Notes: a model not told the origin generated them from the letters alone. Shown: positions 1-9,859, numbered from the stretch's first letter. The stretch: DNA of 64,000 bases from Nocardioides terrae (GCF_900112345.1 NZ_FOLB01000003.1:62001-126000); one strand, 5' to 3'. Program-made: numbers and translations.

Positions 1-2163
1 GCGGTTGCCGACGTCGGCGACAGCGGCCACCCGCCATGCTGCCGACTTGGCCTCGGCAGTAGGGCGCGCGGCGAGCGCGGCGGCGACGCCGATGTCGGCC
101 TCCAGCCCGGGCGAAAGCCGACGCTCGGCCTCGATCCCGTCGGCGTCGACGGCCCCCAGCTCGGCCAGCCGCTGCACGGCGCGCCAGCGGAGCGCCGGCG
201 TCATCGGCTGGCCCGCGACCTCGTCGGCGTCCAGCCAGCCGAGCAGCAGGTCGGCGTCCATCGAGCCGACCACGACGCCGCGGGCGAAGGCGGCCGCGAC
301 GTCCGGCGCCGGCGCGGCGGCCAGGCCCGCGGCACAGGCCTCCGCCACCCGCTCGACGAGCCCGGCGACGTCGCCCGCTCCGGCTCGCAGGAGGACGAGC
401 CGGAGGGAGTGCTCGACGATCGCCGTGACCACCGTCGGGTCCGGCTCGACGGGCAGGTGCCGCTCCACCAGGTCGACGAGTCCGTCGACCGGGAGCGCGC
501 GGGTGCCCACCTCGTCGAGGACCATCGTCCACAGCACCGCGCGGGCGACCACGTCCCCGATCCCGGACAGGCCCGCGGCCACTGCGGCGCGGGACCGGCC
601 GTCGAGCACGATCCGGGCGAAGGTCTCCCCCGCCGCGTTGGGCACGATCACCCGTCCGGCGAGTTGCGGCAGCGGGATCGGCTCGTCGGCGACGTCGACC
701 AGCAGCCGGGCGACCTCGGTGAGGTCGTCGTCGTACGCCGTCACCGTGACACGGTGCGGACGGCTGCCGTCGCGGTGGAGCACCGGGACGCCGTCGACAC
801 GCTCGACGCGGAGCGTGTCGAAGCCGCTGCGGCGCAGCCAGAGGTCGACCCACGCTCTGACGTCCCGGTCGGTCGCGTCCGCGAGCGCGTCGACGAGGTC
901 GGCGAGGCTGGCGTTGGCGAACCGGTGCCGGGTGAGGTGGTCGTTGACGCCGCGCAGGAACGCCTCGTCGCCGAGCCAGGTCGCGAGCTGGCGCAGGACC
1001 GAGTTGCCCTTGGCGTAGGAGATCGCGTCGAAGATCGTGGCGGCGCTGTCGACGTCCGGCACGTCCTCGGTCGCGGGGGCGACAGGATGGGTGGAGCGGC
1101 GCTCGTCGGCGAGGTACGCCGCCGGCTTCTGCATGATCTCGTGCGTGACCTGCGCGCCCGGGAACCCAGCGGCCCCGGCCGCGACCCGGTAGCCCATGTA
1201 GTCGGCGAAGGACTCCTGCAGCCAGGTGTCCTCCCACCAGGTCATCGTCATCGAGTCGCCGAACCACATGTGCGCCATCTCGTGGGCGATGATCGAGGCG
1301 CGGAGCACGCGGGTCTCGGCCGGCACCCGTCCGCGCGGGAGGAGCTCGTCGCGGAAGAGGACGCAGCCGGGCATCTCCTGGGCGCCCCAGTTCAGGCCCG
1401 GGACGAGGACCTGGTCGTAGGAGTCGAACGGGTAGGGCTCGTCGAACAGCCCGGCGTAGTGGTCGAAGCAGCGCTCGGTGACGGAGCGGAGCTCGGCGGC
1501 GTCGCGGTCCAGCTCGACGCCGAGGGAGGCGCGCGCGTGCCACCCGAACGGCAGCCCGGCATGCTGCCACCGCACCGACCGCCACGGCCCGGCGGCGACC
1601 GTGAAGAGGGCCGGCGGGATCGGCGGCGTGGCCTCGAACGTCCACCGGCCGTCCCCGTTCGCGGCCCCGTCGGCGACGGCACGGCCGTTGGCGAGCACCG
1701 TCCAGCGCGGGTCGGCGGCGACCGAGGTGGTGATCGGCGCCTTGAGGTCGTTCTGGTCGAAGCAGGCGTAGACCCGCTGCGCGATGTCGAGCCCGAGGTA
1801 GGCGCCGAGGTAGGTCTCCCCGTCGGCGGCGTCCACCGCGCGGTGCATGCCCTCGCCGTCGGTCGTGTAGGGCAGCCGGGCGTCCACGACGACCTCGTGG
1901 AGCGCCTCGGAGGGGTCGAGGCGCAGCTGGATCCGGTGGCCGTCGTACGCCGGCTCGACGAGCGAGCCGTCGACGTGGACGGTCAGCTCGCGGGCCGAGG
2001 TCAACTCGAGGAACGTGCTCTCGGTCGTTGATCGGAACCGGGTGACCGTGCGCGAGCCGAAGGTCGGGCCGTCGGCGTCGGTCAGGTCGAGCTCGACCTC
2101 GTAGGACACCTCGGAGATCTGCTGCGCCCGCGCGCGGGCCTCGATGAGCGTGAGAGACGGCAC
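1..2163 (-). CDS. pepN: Aminopeptidase N, M1 family (C-terminus cut by window edge)
   Basis: Zinc metallopeptidase that removes N-terminal residues from peptides. Read on the minus strand, 721 codons are present and the frame stays open to base 1; family members run to about 830-860 residues. The zinc site is clear: HEMAH at residues 294-298, with the third ligand Glu downstream in WLQESFADY. The YAKGN motif follows. The substrate-recognition motif normally read as GAMEN is here GAQEM (residues 260-264), which keeps the Glu but loses the Asn. The GTG start at 2163 lies 7 nt after a TAGGGT -10 hexamer (2171-2176), so translation is probably leaderless. Upstream neighbour is the phosphatase-like gene 40 nt away on the same strand. 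Identity is firm; the missing part is only the helical C-terminal domain. Confidence 0.95.
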   Translation of the reverse strand, partial: MPSLTLIEARARAQQISEVSYEVELDLTDADGPTFGSRTVTRFRSTTESTFLELTSARELTVHVDGSLVEPAYDGHRIQLRLDPSEALHEVVVDARLPYTTDGEGMHRAVDAADGETYLGAYLGLDIAQRVYACFDQNDLKAPITTSVAADPRWTVLANGRAVADGAANGDGRWTFEATPPIPPALFTVAAGPWRSVRWQHAGLPFGWHARASLGVELDRDAAELRSVTERCFDHYAGLFDEPYPFDSYDQVLVPGLNWGAQEMPGCVLFRDELLPRGRVPAETRVLRASIIAHEMAHMWFGDSMTMTWWEDTWLQESFADYMGYRVAAGAAGFPGAQVTHEIMQKPAAYLADERRSTHPVAPATEDVPDVDSAATIFDAISYAKGNSVLRQLATWLGDEAFLRGVNDHLTRHRFANASLADLVDALADATDRDVRAWVDLWLRRSGFDTLRVERVDGVPVLHRDGSRPHRVTVTAYDDDLTEVARLLVDVADEPIPLPQLAGRVIVPNAAGETFARIVLDGRSRAAVAAGLSGIGDVVARAVLWTMVLDEVGTRALPVDGLVDLVERHLPVEPDPTVVTAIVEHSLRLVLLRAGAGDVAGLVERVAEACAAGLAAAPAPDVAAAFARGVVVGSMDADLLLGWLDADEVAGQPMTPALRWRAVQRLAELGAVDADGIEAERRLSPGLEADIGVAAALAARPTAEAKSAAWRVAAVADVGNR

Positions 2164-2203
2164 CCCTCGGACCCTAGGGCACCGGCCCAGCGCCCAGGGC
2201 CGG

Positions 2204-3340
2204 TCAGTCGACGAGCAGCGGGATGAGCATCTCGTCGGGGGTGAGCGACCCGTGCAGGCCGACCAGCATCGCCTCGTAGGGGAACCCGGCCGACGAGATC
2301 ACCGCGAAGTCACCGTGCGCGGCGACGACGACGTCGCCCAGCCGCGGCAGCACCGCCGGCGAGACCGGGCCGAACCAGCCCCGGCCGATCGCCTCCTCGC
2401 GGGTCAGCACCGTCGCCCGGTCGCCGAGCACCTGGCGCCAGGTCGCGGCGACGTCGTCCACCGCACCGCCGCGGCAGTAGAGGTGCCGGAAACGGGCCTC
2501 GCCGCCGAGCAGGGCCAGGCCGTCGCGCAGTGACGAGGTCTCCGGGTGCTCGTCGACGTCGAGCCGGGACTCGGTCGGCGAGTCGATCATGCCGTGGTCG
2601 GCGATGACGAGCAGCCTCACCGACGGCGGCAGCGCCTCACGCAGCTGCTCGGCCTCGGCGTCGATCATGGACAGCTGCTGCAGCCACTGGCTCGACGCGA
2701 TGCCGTAGCGGTGCCCGGTCCAGTCCAGGTCGCCGTCGTAGAGGTAGGTGAGCGAGCAGCGCTCGGAGGATGCCAGGACGGCGCCCGCGATGCGCTCGCC
2801 GACCCGGTCGGCGCCGATCCAGTCGGCGCCGCGCTGGGACGCCTCGGTCAGGCCGCTGCCCTGGAACTCGCGCTTGTTGACGACCGTCACGGTGACGCCG
2901 AGGCGCCGCATCGCCTGGAAGGCCGTCTGGTTGGGCTGCCACTCGTGCGGGTCGACGTCCTTGTTCCACTGCAGCGCGTTGAGCAGGTGGTCGGTCCCCG
3001 GGATGCGGCTGGTGTAGCCCACGATGCCGTGCCCGCCGGGCGTGAGCGCGGTGCCGAGCGAGGTGAGGCTCGTCGCCGTCGTGGACGGGACGCCGGCGGT
3101 GCCGGGCCGGCCGTCCAGCAGCGAGGAGAGGTACGGCGCCGCGTGGGCGTAGCGCTCGAGCAGCCGCGCGCCCATCCCGTCGACCAGGAAGACCACGTAG
3201 GAGGCGGCGTCGGGCAGCGTCAGGCCGGTCGGACCGGCCGGGGTGGCTCCGATGGCGACGCCGATGGCCGGCACGACGTCGCCGAGCGAGCGGACGCCGT
3301 ACGCAGGCGCGACGAAGCCGTTCGGCTGTGCGGCGTTCAC
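2204..3340 (-). CDS. Alkaline-phosphatase-superfamily phosphodiesterase (nucleotide pyrophosphatase type)
   Basis: Predicted metal-dependent phosphodiesterase or phosphatase of about 378 residues. The first metal Asp sits in FLVDGMG (around residue 54), the likely nucleophile Thr in VPSTTATS (around 86-90), and later metal ligands in VIADHGM and a C-terminal AAHGDF; this is the order of the NPP/type I phosphodiesterase branch. No signal peptide is visible, so it probably acts in the cytoplasm. The frame extends further upstream, but the GTG at 3340 overlaps the TGA of the preceding gene as GTGA, the usual translational coupling, and the residues upstream of it are low-complexity Arg-rich shadow. 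It is co-transcribed with the small conserved protein at 3337-3918. Substrate is unknown. Confidence 0.88.
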   Translation of the reverse strand: MNAAQPNGFVAPAYGVRSLGDVVPAIGVAIGATPAGPTGLTLPDAASYVVFLVDGMGARLLERYAHAAPYLSSLLDGRPGTAGVPSTTATSLTSLGTALTPGGHGIVGYTSRIPGTDHLLNALQWNKDVDPHEWQPNQTAFQAMRRLGVTVTVVNKREFQGSGLTEASQRGADWIGADRVGERIAGAVLASSERCSLTYLYDGDLDWTGHRYGIASSQWLQQLSMIDAEAEQLREALPPSVRLLVIADHGMIDSPTESRLDVDEHPETSSLRDGLALLGGEARFRHLYCRGGAVDDVAATWRQVLGDRATVLTREEAIGRGWFGPVSPAVLPRLGDVVVAAHGDFAVISSAGFPYEAMLVGLHGSLTPDEMLIPLLVD

Positions 3341-3918
3341 GCGGAGTGCGTTCGCGCCGAGAGCGCCTCGGCGAAGGCGAGCAGGCTGTTGACCGCGTCG
3401 GAGCCGTCCGCGGCGGCGGAGACCCGGAGCGAGAAGTCGTCGGAGGAGAGCACGCCGGTGTAGCCGTGGTCGGCGTCGCACTGCGGGTCCGAGCAGCCGG
3501 CCGGCTCGAGGTCGACGCGGGAGACGCCGCCCCAGCCGATCGTCATGACCGCCTCGGCCGCGGCGGCCGGGCCGCTGCTGGGGTTGGCGACCATGCGGGT
3601 GACGACGACCGACTTCACGGCGCTGAGCCGGACCGCCTCGGTCGAGGTCGAGGTGTAGGGCTCGGGCAGCAGGTCGTCACCGGGGTGCTCGTCGGTGTGC
3701 GCGAGGATCAGCCGGCTCGGGGTCAGCACCACGACGGAGAGGTGGCGACGCACCTCGTCGTGGTCGAAGGTCGGCTCGTGGTGGACGAAGAACGACGCGA
3801 CGTGCTCCCCCGCCACCGCCGAGAGGACTCCGTCGGCGACGACCTCCGGGTAGTAGCCGGTGCGATCGATCGCCTCGCGGAGCTCGATGGCGCGGTCGTC
3901 GGTGCGGGTGCTGCTCAT
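3337..3918 (-). CDS. Conserved actinobacterial protein, probably DUF5998
   Basis: Cytoplasmic protein of 193 residues with no membrane segment. It contains a short Cys-containing segment (CSDPQCDAD around residues 143-151) and otherwise looks like an alpha/beta domain of unknown function; I believe it is the actinobacterial DUF5998 family that accompanies the adjacent phosphatase-like enzyme, but I cannot confirm this by search. Its TGA overlaps the next start by four bases, so the two products are probably needed together. The ATG at 3918 has a weak CAGACT hexamer 7 nt before it, compatible with a leaderless message. No enzymatic motif is recognisable. Confidence 0.8.
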   Translation of the reverse strand: MSSTRTDDRAIELREAIDRTGYYPEVVADGVLSAVAGEHVASFFVHHEPTFDHDEVRRHLSVVVLTPSRLILAHTDEHPGDDLLPEPYTSTSTEAVRLSAVKSVVVTRMVANPSSGPAAAAEAVMTIGWGGVSRVDLEPAGCSDPQCDADHGYTGVLSSDDFSLRVSAAADGSDAVNSLLAFAEALSARTHSA

Positions 3919-3941
3919 GGGGGTCAGTCTGTCACGCAGGA

Positions 3942-6641
3942 TCAGTTCGGGAGGGTGTCGCCCGGAAGCGTGGCCATCCGGCGGACGAACCAGTCCGAGC
4001 GGGGGTCGACGACCGGCTCCACCCGGCCGGCCGCGGTCAGCACCGTCGCACCGTCCGGACCGGCCAGGACCAGGTCGAGGGTGAGCGCGCTGATCTGGGG
4101 CAGGTCGTTCTGCAGCTGCGCGACGCGCCGGATGAGGCGCTCGACCTCCTCGACGTCGACCACGTCGGCCCCGCGGTAGCCGAACAGCATCGGCGCCGCC
4201 TTCACCTCACGGACCATCGCGGCGGCGTCGCGGCGGCTCAGCGGCGGGATGCGATAGCTGCGGTCGCCGAGGAGCTCGCTCATCGGCCCGCCGAGCCCGA
4301 AGGAGACCACCGGCCCGAAGAGCGGGTCCTCGATGCTGCGGATGATCATCGGCACGCCCGGTCGGGCCACCTTCTGGACCACGAAGCCGGCCGCGTCCAC
4401 GTCACCCACGAAGGCGGTCAGAGAGGCCCAGGCCTCCTCCATCTCGTGGTCGTCGTTGATGTTGCGCCACACGTGCGCCATGTCGGGACGCTCGCGCACG
4501 TGGTCGGCGGTCGCCTTGAGGACGACGTCCCACTCCAGCGCCCGGCCGGCCTCCCGGGCCTCCTCGAGGCTTGTCACGGGGAGGGTCGGCCAGAGGATGA
4601 CGCCGTAGCTGGCGAGCAGGTCGACCAGCTCGTCGCGCTCGAGCTCGCCGCCGGCCGGGCGCTTGGACAGCACCGTGGTGACCAGCCGCTTCGCCCGGTC
4701 GATGTCGACCTCGGCGGCGTCGTCGGCCGGCCCGTCGGGGGTGCGCAGCCAGACGGCGTACTCCACCACGCGGGCAAGGGCACGCACGGCGCTCTCGACC
4801 GAGGAGTACGACGGCACCGAGCCGCGGCCGGCCGTCGACCCGGCGACGTCGGGGACCCGGAGCAGCTCGGGGACGCCCTCGGCGCCCAGGAAGGATGAGA
4901 CGAGCGGCTTGTCCGACTGCTCGCCGACGGCGGCGAGCACGTTGGCGACGTCCTCGCCACTGACCGACAGCGGCGGGATGTAGACGGCCACGACCGCGTC
5001 GACCTCGGGGTCGTCGATCGCGTTGTCGAGGGCGTCCTCGAAGTCCTCGGCGGTCGGCTCGGCCGGCAGCGGGATCTGCCGGTTGACGACGAGCCCGGAG
5101 CCGGCGGCGGCGTCGGCGGCGAGCAGGCCGAGCGCGTCGGAGTTGCCGACGATCGCCACGCGGCGCCCGCGCGGCAGGGGCTGGTGGGCCAGCAGCTGGG
5201 CGACGTCGAACATGTCCTCGAGGGTGTCGACCTGGATGACGCCGGCCTGGCGGAACATCGCGTCCACGGCCTGCGGCGGAGCGGCGATCTTGCGCACGGC
5301 GTGCCCCATGGGGACGCCCTGCGTCGTACGCCCGCTACGGACGGCCACGATCGGCTTGCGCAGCGAGACGCGGCGCGCGATCCGGGAGAACTTGCGGGGG
5401 TTCCCGAGCGACTCGAGATACATCATCACGACCTCGGTCGACTCGTCCTCCTCCCAGTACTGCAGCAGGTCGTTGCCGGAGACGTCGGCGCGGTTGCCGG
5501 CGGAGACGAAGGTCGACAGGCCGAGGCCGCGGTTCTGGACCTTCTCCAGGATCGCGCTGCCGAGCGCGCCGGACTGGCAGAAGAACCCGGCGCGGCCGCG
5601 CGGCGGCATCACCTGCGAGAGCGAGGCGTTGATCTTGACGGTCGGGTCGGTGTTGATGATGCCGAGCGCGTTGGGGCCGATCAGCCGGAGCCCGTAGGAG
5701 CGCGAGAGACCGACCAGCCGGCGCTGCCGCTGCCGGCCCTCCTCACCGGTCTCGGCGAAGCCGCTGGAGATGACGACGAGGCCGTGCACGCCCTTGGCGG
5801 CACAGTCGAGGACGACGTCCTGAACGGCCTCGGCCGGGACGGCGACGATGGCCACGTCGACGTCGCCATCGATGTCCTGCACCGACTTGTAGGCCGGCAT
5901 GCCGGAGACGGCCGAGGAGTTCGGGTTGACGACGTAGACCCGGCCGGTGAAGTCGGCGTTGACCATGTTGCGCACCAGCACCTGGCCGACCGTCTCCTGG
6001 CGCCGCGAGGCGCCGATGATGGCGACCGAGCGGGGGTTGAGGAAGCGGCTGATCGAGTTGGCCTCGGCCTCGTGCTCGCGGTTGAGCATGATCCCGATCG
6101 CGGTCGGGGTCGGGTCGATCGGGAACTCGAGGTGGATGACGCCGTCCTCGTAGCCGCTCGCCACGTGGTAGCCGGCGTCGCGGAAGACCTGGATCATCCG
6201 CGCGTTGTCGGGCAGCACCTCGGCGACGAACTTCTCGATCCCGCGCTCGCGACCGGCCTGGGCGAGGTGCTCGAGGAGGATCTGCCCGATCCCCCGGCCC
6301 TGTTGCTCGTCGCTGACGAGGAAGGCGACCTCGGCCTCGCCGGGCGCGGTGACGTCGTAGCGCCCGATCGCGATCATCCGCTCGCGCAGCATCAGCACGA
6401 ACGCCACCCGCGTCACGTAGTCGACGTGGGTGAACCGCTCGACGTCGCGCTGGGACAGGTGCGGCATCGGCGAGAAGAACCGGTAGTACTTCGAGGTGTC
6501 GGAGACCCGGTTGTCGTAGAAGTCGACGAGCAGCTCCTCGTCGGCCGGCCGGACCGGCCTGATGTGCGCCGTCCGACCGTCGCGGAGCAGGACGTCGGCC
6601 TCCCAGTGGGAGGGGTAGGCGGGGGCGTCGGCCTGGGTCAC
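3942..6641 (-). CDS. GNAT acetyltransferase fused to ADP-forming acyl-CoA synthetase-like domains (Pat type)
   Basis: Large 899-residue fusion. Residues about 20-170 are a GNAT domain with the acetyl-CoA loop QQGRGIGQ. Residues about 190-300 are a CoA-binding Rossmann domain (IGASRRQETVG), followed by the succinyl-CoA-ligase-like domain (LIGPNALGIIN) and, from about 670, an ATP-grasp domain. Such fusions act as protein lysine acetyltransferases that regulate acetyl-CoA synthetase and other enzymes. The catalytic motif of active synthetases, His followed by TGSLAG, is replaced by HAVRKIA, which favours a regulatory acyl-CoA sensor plus acetyltransferase over a working synthetase. The GTG start at 6641 lies 6 nt after TAGATT (6648-6653), so it is probably leaderless. 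Orientation is GNAT first, unlike the enterobacterial PatZ order. Confidence 0.92.
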   Translation of the reverse strand: MTQADAPAYPSHWEADVLLRDGRTAHIRPVRPADEELLVDFYDNRVSDTSKYYRFFSPMPHLSQRDVERFTHVDYVTRVAFVLMLRERMIAIGRYDVTAPGEAEVAFLVSDEQQGRGIGQILLEHLAQAGRERGIEKFVAEVLPDNARMIQVFRDAGYHVASGYEDGVIHLEFPIDPTPTAIGIMLNREHEAEANSISRFLNPRSVAIIGASRRQETVGQVLVRNMVNADFTGRVYVVNPNSSAVSGMPAYKSVQDIDGDVDVAIVAVPAEAVQDVVLDCAAKGVHGLVVISSGFAETGEEGRQRQRRLVGLSRSYGLRLIGPNALGIINTDPTVKINASLSQVMPPRGRAGFFCQSGALGSAILEKVQNRGLGLSTFVSAGNRADVSGNDLLQYWEEDESTEVVMMYLESLGNPRKFSRIARRVSLRKPIVAVRSGRTTQGVPMGHAVRKIAAPPQAVDAMFRQAGVIQVDTLEDMFDVAQLLAHQPLPRGRRVAIVGNSDALGLLAADAAAGSGLVVNRQIPLPAEPTAEDFEDALDNAIDDPEVDAVVAVYIPPLSVSGEDVANVLAAVGEQSDKPLVSSFLGAEGVPELLRVPDVAGSTAGRGSVPSYSSVESAVRALARVVEYAVWLRTPDGPADDAAEVDIDRAKRLVTTVLSKRPAGGELERDELVDLLASYGVILWPTLPVTSLEEAREAGRALEWDVVLKATADHVRERPDMAHVWRNINDDHEMEEAWASLTAFVGDVDAAGFVVQKVARPGVPMIIRSIEDPLFGPVVSFGLGGPMSELLGDRSYRIPPLSRRDAAAMVREVKAAPMLFGYRGADVVDVEEVERLIRRVAQLQNDLPQISALTLDLVLAGPDGATVLTAAGRVEPVVDPRSDWFVRRMATLPGDTLPN

Positions 6642-6664
6642 ACCCGAAATCTATCGGGCGCCGA

Positions 6665-7240
6665 TCAGCGCGCGACGCGGTAGCGCAGGTGCAGCACCCG
6701 ATCACCTCGTACGACGTCGTCGGGGTCCTCCAGCAGGACCTGCCCGTCGACCTCGCCGAAGAACCGCTTCCCCCGGCCGAAGACGACGGGCACGACGTCC
6801 ATGGCGACCTCGTCGACCAGCCCGGCGGCGAGCGCCCGGCCGCCCATGACGCCGGCGGTGACGGCGACGACCCGGTCGCCTGCGCGACGCTTCGCCTCCG
6901 CTATCGCCTCCTCGACATCGTCGTAGAACGGGACGTCGGCCTCCGGGTGCCAGCCGGCGGGCTTGGGTCGGTGGGAGACGACGAGCAGGTGCTCCCCGGC
7001 GGGCGGCTTCGCCTCCCAGCCGTTGGTGAGGTCGAAGAGTCGCCGGCCCATCACCGTGGCGCCGATCGAGTCCCACATCGGCCGCGTGTAGGCCAGCGAC
7101 GCCGCCGACAACTTCATGTTCATGGAGCCCAGGTCCTGGTCGCCGTTGAAGTACCAGTCGAACAACGGCCCGACGTCGTCGTGGTCGTCGGCGATGAAGC
7201 CGTCGACAGACATCACCGCGTGCATGATCACCTTCGCCAT
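6665..7240 (-). CDS. Dihydrofolate-reductase-like (RibD C-terminal domain) protein
   Basis: NADPH-dependent reductase-like protein of 191 residues from the RibD_C/DHFR superfamily. The N-terminus [17 protein letters not shown] is the typical opening of this family, and [13 protein letters not shown] and [11 protein letters not shown] match its nucleotide-binding strands. It is unlikely to be the folate enzyme itself; family members usually have unknown substrates. The frame is open further upstream, but the ATG at 7240 has a good Shine-Dalgarno (GGAAGGA, 7247-7253) and begins the conserved domain. Two 16-bp dyads with TCAACC/GGTTGA half-sites lie just upstream (7254-7269 and 7300-7315), so it is probably repressed by an ArsR- or TetR-like regulator encoded elsewhere; no regulator is next to it. 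Confidence 0.88.
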   Translation of the reverse strand: MAKVIMHAVMSVDGFIADDHDDVGPLFDWYFNGDQDLGSMNMKLSAASLAYTRPMWDSIGATVMGRRLFDLTNGWEAKPPAGEHLLVVSHRPKPAGWHPEADVPFYDDVEEAIAEAKRRAGDRVVAVTAGVMGGRALAAGLVDEVAMDVVPVVFGRGKRFFGEVDGQVLLEDPDDVVRGDRVLHLRYRVAR

Positions 7241-7253
7241 CGCCGATCCTTCC

Positions 7254-7315
7254 TCAACTCTTCGGTTGAGGACGACGATGCTCCGTTGTTCCGACATTGT
7301 CAACCATGTGGTTGA
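7254..7315 (-). promoter_or_regulatory. Twin operator and promoter of the reductase-like gene
   Basis: Two 16-bp dyads share half-sites and geometry. The upstream site 7300-7315 is perfect: TCAACC-ATGT-GGTTGA. The proximal site 7254-7269 is TCAACT-CTTC-GGTTGA, and its arms extend as TCCTCAAC/GTTGAGGA over 7251-7272. On the minus strand a TTGACA -35 (7303-7298) lies inside the distal dyad, followed after 17 nt by CATCGT (7280-7275) as a weak -10. The proximal dyad overlaps the Shine-Dalgarno. A dimeric repressor on both would block polymerase and ribosome. TCAACC/GGTTGA dyads of this kind occur near ArsR-family genes; that assignment is inference. Confidence 0.72.
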
Positions 7316-7376
7316 GGACGGGTGCGGCGGCGTGGCGGTCGCCGGACCGTCGGTGCCCGCAGGGACAATGCCTCCC

Positions 7377-9854
7377 ATGGCACGACGCAACACCCCCGAG
7401 CTCCCCGCTGACGACTTCGAGGAGCACATCCTCGACACCGACATCAAGCAGGAGATGGAGTCGTCGTTCCTCGAGTACGCCTACTCCGTCATCTACTCCC
7501 GGGCGCTCCCCGACGCGCGCGACGGCCTCAAGCCGGTGCAGCGGCGGATCCTCTACATGATGAACGACATGCGGCTGCTGCCCGACCGCGGCCACGTGAA
7601 GTCCTCGCGCATCGTCGGCGAGGTCATGGGTCGCGTCCACCCGCACGGCGACAGCGCCATCTACGAGGCCCTCGTCCGGCTGGCCCAGTCCTGGTCCATG
7701 CGGCTCCCGATGGTCGACGGCCATGGGAACTTCGGTAGCCCGGACGACTCCGCGGCAGCGATGCGGTACACCGAAGCCCGGATGGCCCCCGCCGCTGTCG
7801 CGATGACGGCCAGCATCGACGAGAACACCGTCGACTTCCGGCCCAACTACGACTCCCGCGAGTTCGAGCCGAGCGTGCTGCCGGCCGCGATCCCCAACCT
7901 GGTCGTCAACGGCGCCACGGGCATCGCCGTCGGCATGGCCACCAACATGGCGCCGCACAACCTCGTCGAGGTCGTCTCGGCGCTGCGCGAGCTGATCCGC
8001 AACCCCGCGATGACCGTCGAGGACCTGATGCGCTTCGTGCCGGGCCCCGACCTCCCCACGGGCGGCACCATCGTCGGCCTCGACGGCATCCGCGACGCCT
8101 ACGCCACCGGCCGCGGCAGCTTCAAGATCCGCGCCACCGCCCGCGTCGAGCCGGTCGGCCGCCGCAAGGGCATCGTCGTCACCGAGCTGCCCTACGGCGT
8201 CGGCATCGAGAAGGTCATGGAGCGCATCAAGACGCTCGTCCAGACCAAGAAGCTGCAGGGCATCAGCGACCTCAAGGACCTCACCGACATGGCCAACGGC
8301 ACCCGCCTGGTCATCGAGGTCAAGAACGGCTTCGTGCCCGAGGCGCTGCTCGAGCAGCTCTACAGGCAGACGCCGATGGAGGACTCCTTCGGCATCAACA
8401 ACGTCTGCCTCGTCGACGGGCAGCCGCGCACCCTCGGTCTCAAGGAGCTGCTCGAGGTCTTCCTCGCGCACCGCTACGACGTCGTACGCCGGCGCAGCCA
8501 GTTCCGTCGCGACAAGGCCGCCGCCCGGCTGCACCTCGTCGAGGGCCTCCTCATCGCGATCCTCGACATCGACGAGGTCATCCAGCTGATCCGGTCGAGC
8601 GACAACGCCGGTGAGGCCAAGCAGCGGCTGATCCAGGTCTTCGACCTCTCCGAGGCGCAGGCGGAGTACATCCTCGACATGGCGCTGCGCCGGCTGACGC
8701 GGTTCTCCCGGATCGAGCTCGAGAAGGAGCAGGAGGAGCTGCAGCGCACGATCGACGCGCTCGATGCGATCCTCGCCGACGAGAAGCTGCTTCGCGGCGT
8801 CGTCTCCGACGAGCTGGGCGACATGGCCAAGACCTACGGCACCCCACGCCGGACCGTGCTGCTGGCCAGCGCCGGCACGGCGGCGATCGAGGCGCAGCGG
8901 ATGTCCGTCGAGGTCGCCGACGAGCCGTGCTTCGCGCTGCTGTCCTCGACCGGTCTCCTCGCGCGCACCTCCGACGCCGACCCCATCACCACGGGCGAGG
9001 GTCGGGCCAACCACGACGTCGTCACCTCGGCGGTGCCCACCAGCGCACGTGGGGAGATCGGCGTGGTCACCTCCCGCGGCCGGCTGCTCCGGTTGGGCGT
9101 GCTCGACCTGCCGGCCCTGCCGCCGACCCACGTCGACCCCAACCTGCAGGGTGGCGTACCCCTGTCGGCGCTGCTCACCCTCGAGCCCGGCGAGCGCGCC
9201 CTCGCGCTCACCACCCTGGCCACCGACGGCCCCGGCCTCGCGCTGGGCACCCGGCTCGGCGTGGTCAAGCGGGTCAACCCCGAGGTGCTCAACCGCGACG
9301 AGTGGGAGGTCGTCAACCTCGCCGACGGCGATGAGGTCGTGGGCGCCGTCCAGCTCACGACCGGGTCCGAGACGCTCTGCTTCATCACCTCCGACGCCCA
9401 GCTGCTGCACTTCGGTGCCGACTCGGTGCGGCCGCAGGGCCGCAACGCCGGCGGCATGGCCGGGGTCCGGATCGCGCCCGGCGCGAAGGTCGCTTTCTTC
9501 GGCGCCATCCCCGCCGGCGCCGACGCCGTGGTGGTGACCGCCTCCGGCTCCTCGACGGCCCTGCCCGGCACCGAGCCGGGGTCGGTGAAGGTGACGCCGT
9601 TCGCCGAGTACCCCGCCAAGGGCCGTGCCACCGGCGGCGTGCGCTGCCACCGCTTCCTCAAGGGCGAGGACACCATGGTGTTCGCCTGGGCCGGGCCGGC
9701 CCCCGCACGGGCCGCCGCCGCGAGCGGCGCCCCCATCCAGCTGCCCGCGGCCGACGGCCGCCGTGACGGCTCCGGCGTCCCGGCGCCGCAGCCGATCGAC
9801 GCCTGCTCGGGCCCGGCCGGAATGCTGGTGGGCACCTCGCCTGTGGAAGGCTGA
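7377..9854 (+). CDS. parC: DNA topoisomerase IV subunit A (ParC-like)
   Basis: Breakage-reunion subunit of a type IIA topoisomerase, 825 residues. The catalytic Tyr is Y131 in [10 protein letters not shown]; the quinolone-determining helix reads [13 protein letters not shown] (88-100). The C-terminal beta-pinwheel region lacks the QRRGGKG-type GyrA box that gyrase needs for wrapping, so a decatenating ParC role is favoured over GyrA. The partner subunit ParE is encoded at 26588-28711, and both lie near the primary sigma gene as in Streptomyces. Start: the frame is open from 7116, but homology begins near ATG 7377; GACAAT 7 nt before it and AGGGA 11 nt before it leave leaderless or leadered initiation open. 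ATG 7368 is an alternative. The lipoprotein gene follows after 5 nt. Confidence 0.93.
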   Translation: MARRNTPELPADDFEEHILDTDIKQEMESSFLEYAYSVIYSRALPDARDGLKPVQRRILYMMNDMRLLPDRGHVKSSRIVGEVMGRVHPHGDSAIYEALVRLAQSWSMRLPMVDGHGNFGSPDDSAAAMRYTEARMAPAAVAMTASIDENTVDFRPNYDSREFEPSVLPAAIPNLVVNGATGIAVGMATNMAPHNLVEVVSALRELIRNPAMTVEDLMRFVPGPDLPTGGTIVGLDGIRDAYATGRGSFKIRATARVEPVGRRKGIVVTELPYGVGIEKVMERIKTLVQTKKLQGISDLKDLTDMANGTRLVIEVKNGFVPEALLEQLYRQTPMEDSFGINNVCLVDGQPRTLGLKELLEVFLAHRYDVVRRRSQFRRDKAAARLHLVEGLLIAILDIDEVIQLIRSSDNAGEAKQRLIQVFDLSEAQAEYILDMALRRLTRFSRIELEKEQEELQRTIDALDAILADEKLLRGVVSDELGDMAKTYGTPRRTVLLASAGTAAIEAQRMSVEVADEPCFALLSSTGLLARTSDADPITTGEGRANHDVVTSAVPTSARGEIGVVTSRGRLLRLGVLDLPALPPTHVDPNLQGGVPLSALLTLEPGERALALTTLATDGPGLALGTRLGVVKRVNPEVLNRDEWEVVNLADGDEVVGAVQLTTGSETLCFITSDAQLLHFGADSVRPQGRNAGGMAGVRIAPGAKVAFFGAIPAGADAVVVTASGSSTALPGTEPGSVKVTPFAEYPAKGRATGGVRCHRFLKGEDTMVFAWAGPAPARAAAASGAPIQLPAADGRRDGSGVPAPQPIDACSGPAGMLVGTSPVEG

Positions 9855-9859
9855 CGCCC

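Noticed and set aside
7116..7376. N-terminal extension of parC from 7116
   Set aside because: Extension crosses the divergent promoter and operators of the reductase-like gene and has no homology to ParC.
7254..9650. 798-codon open frame antisense to parC
   Set aside because: Mirror reading of high-GC coding DNA with biased Asp/Gly/Arg/Val composition and no domain; parC on the plus strand is unambiguous.
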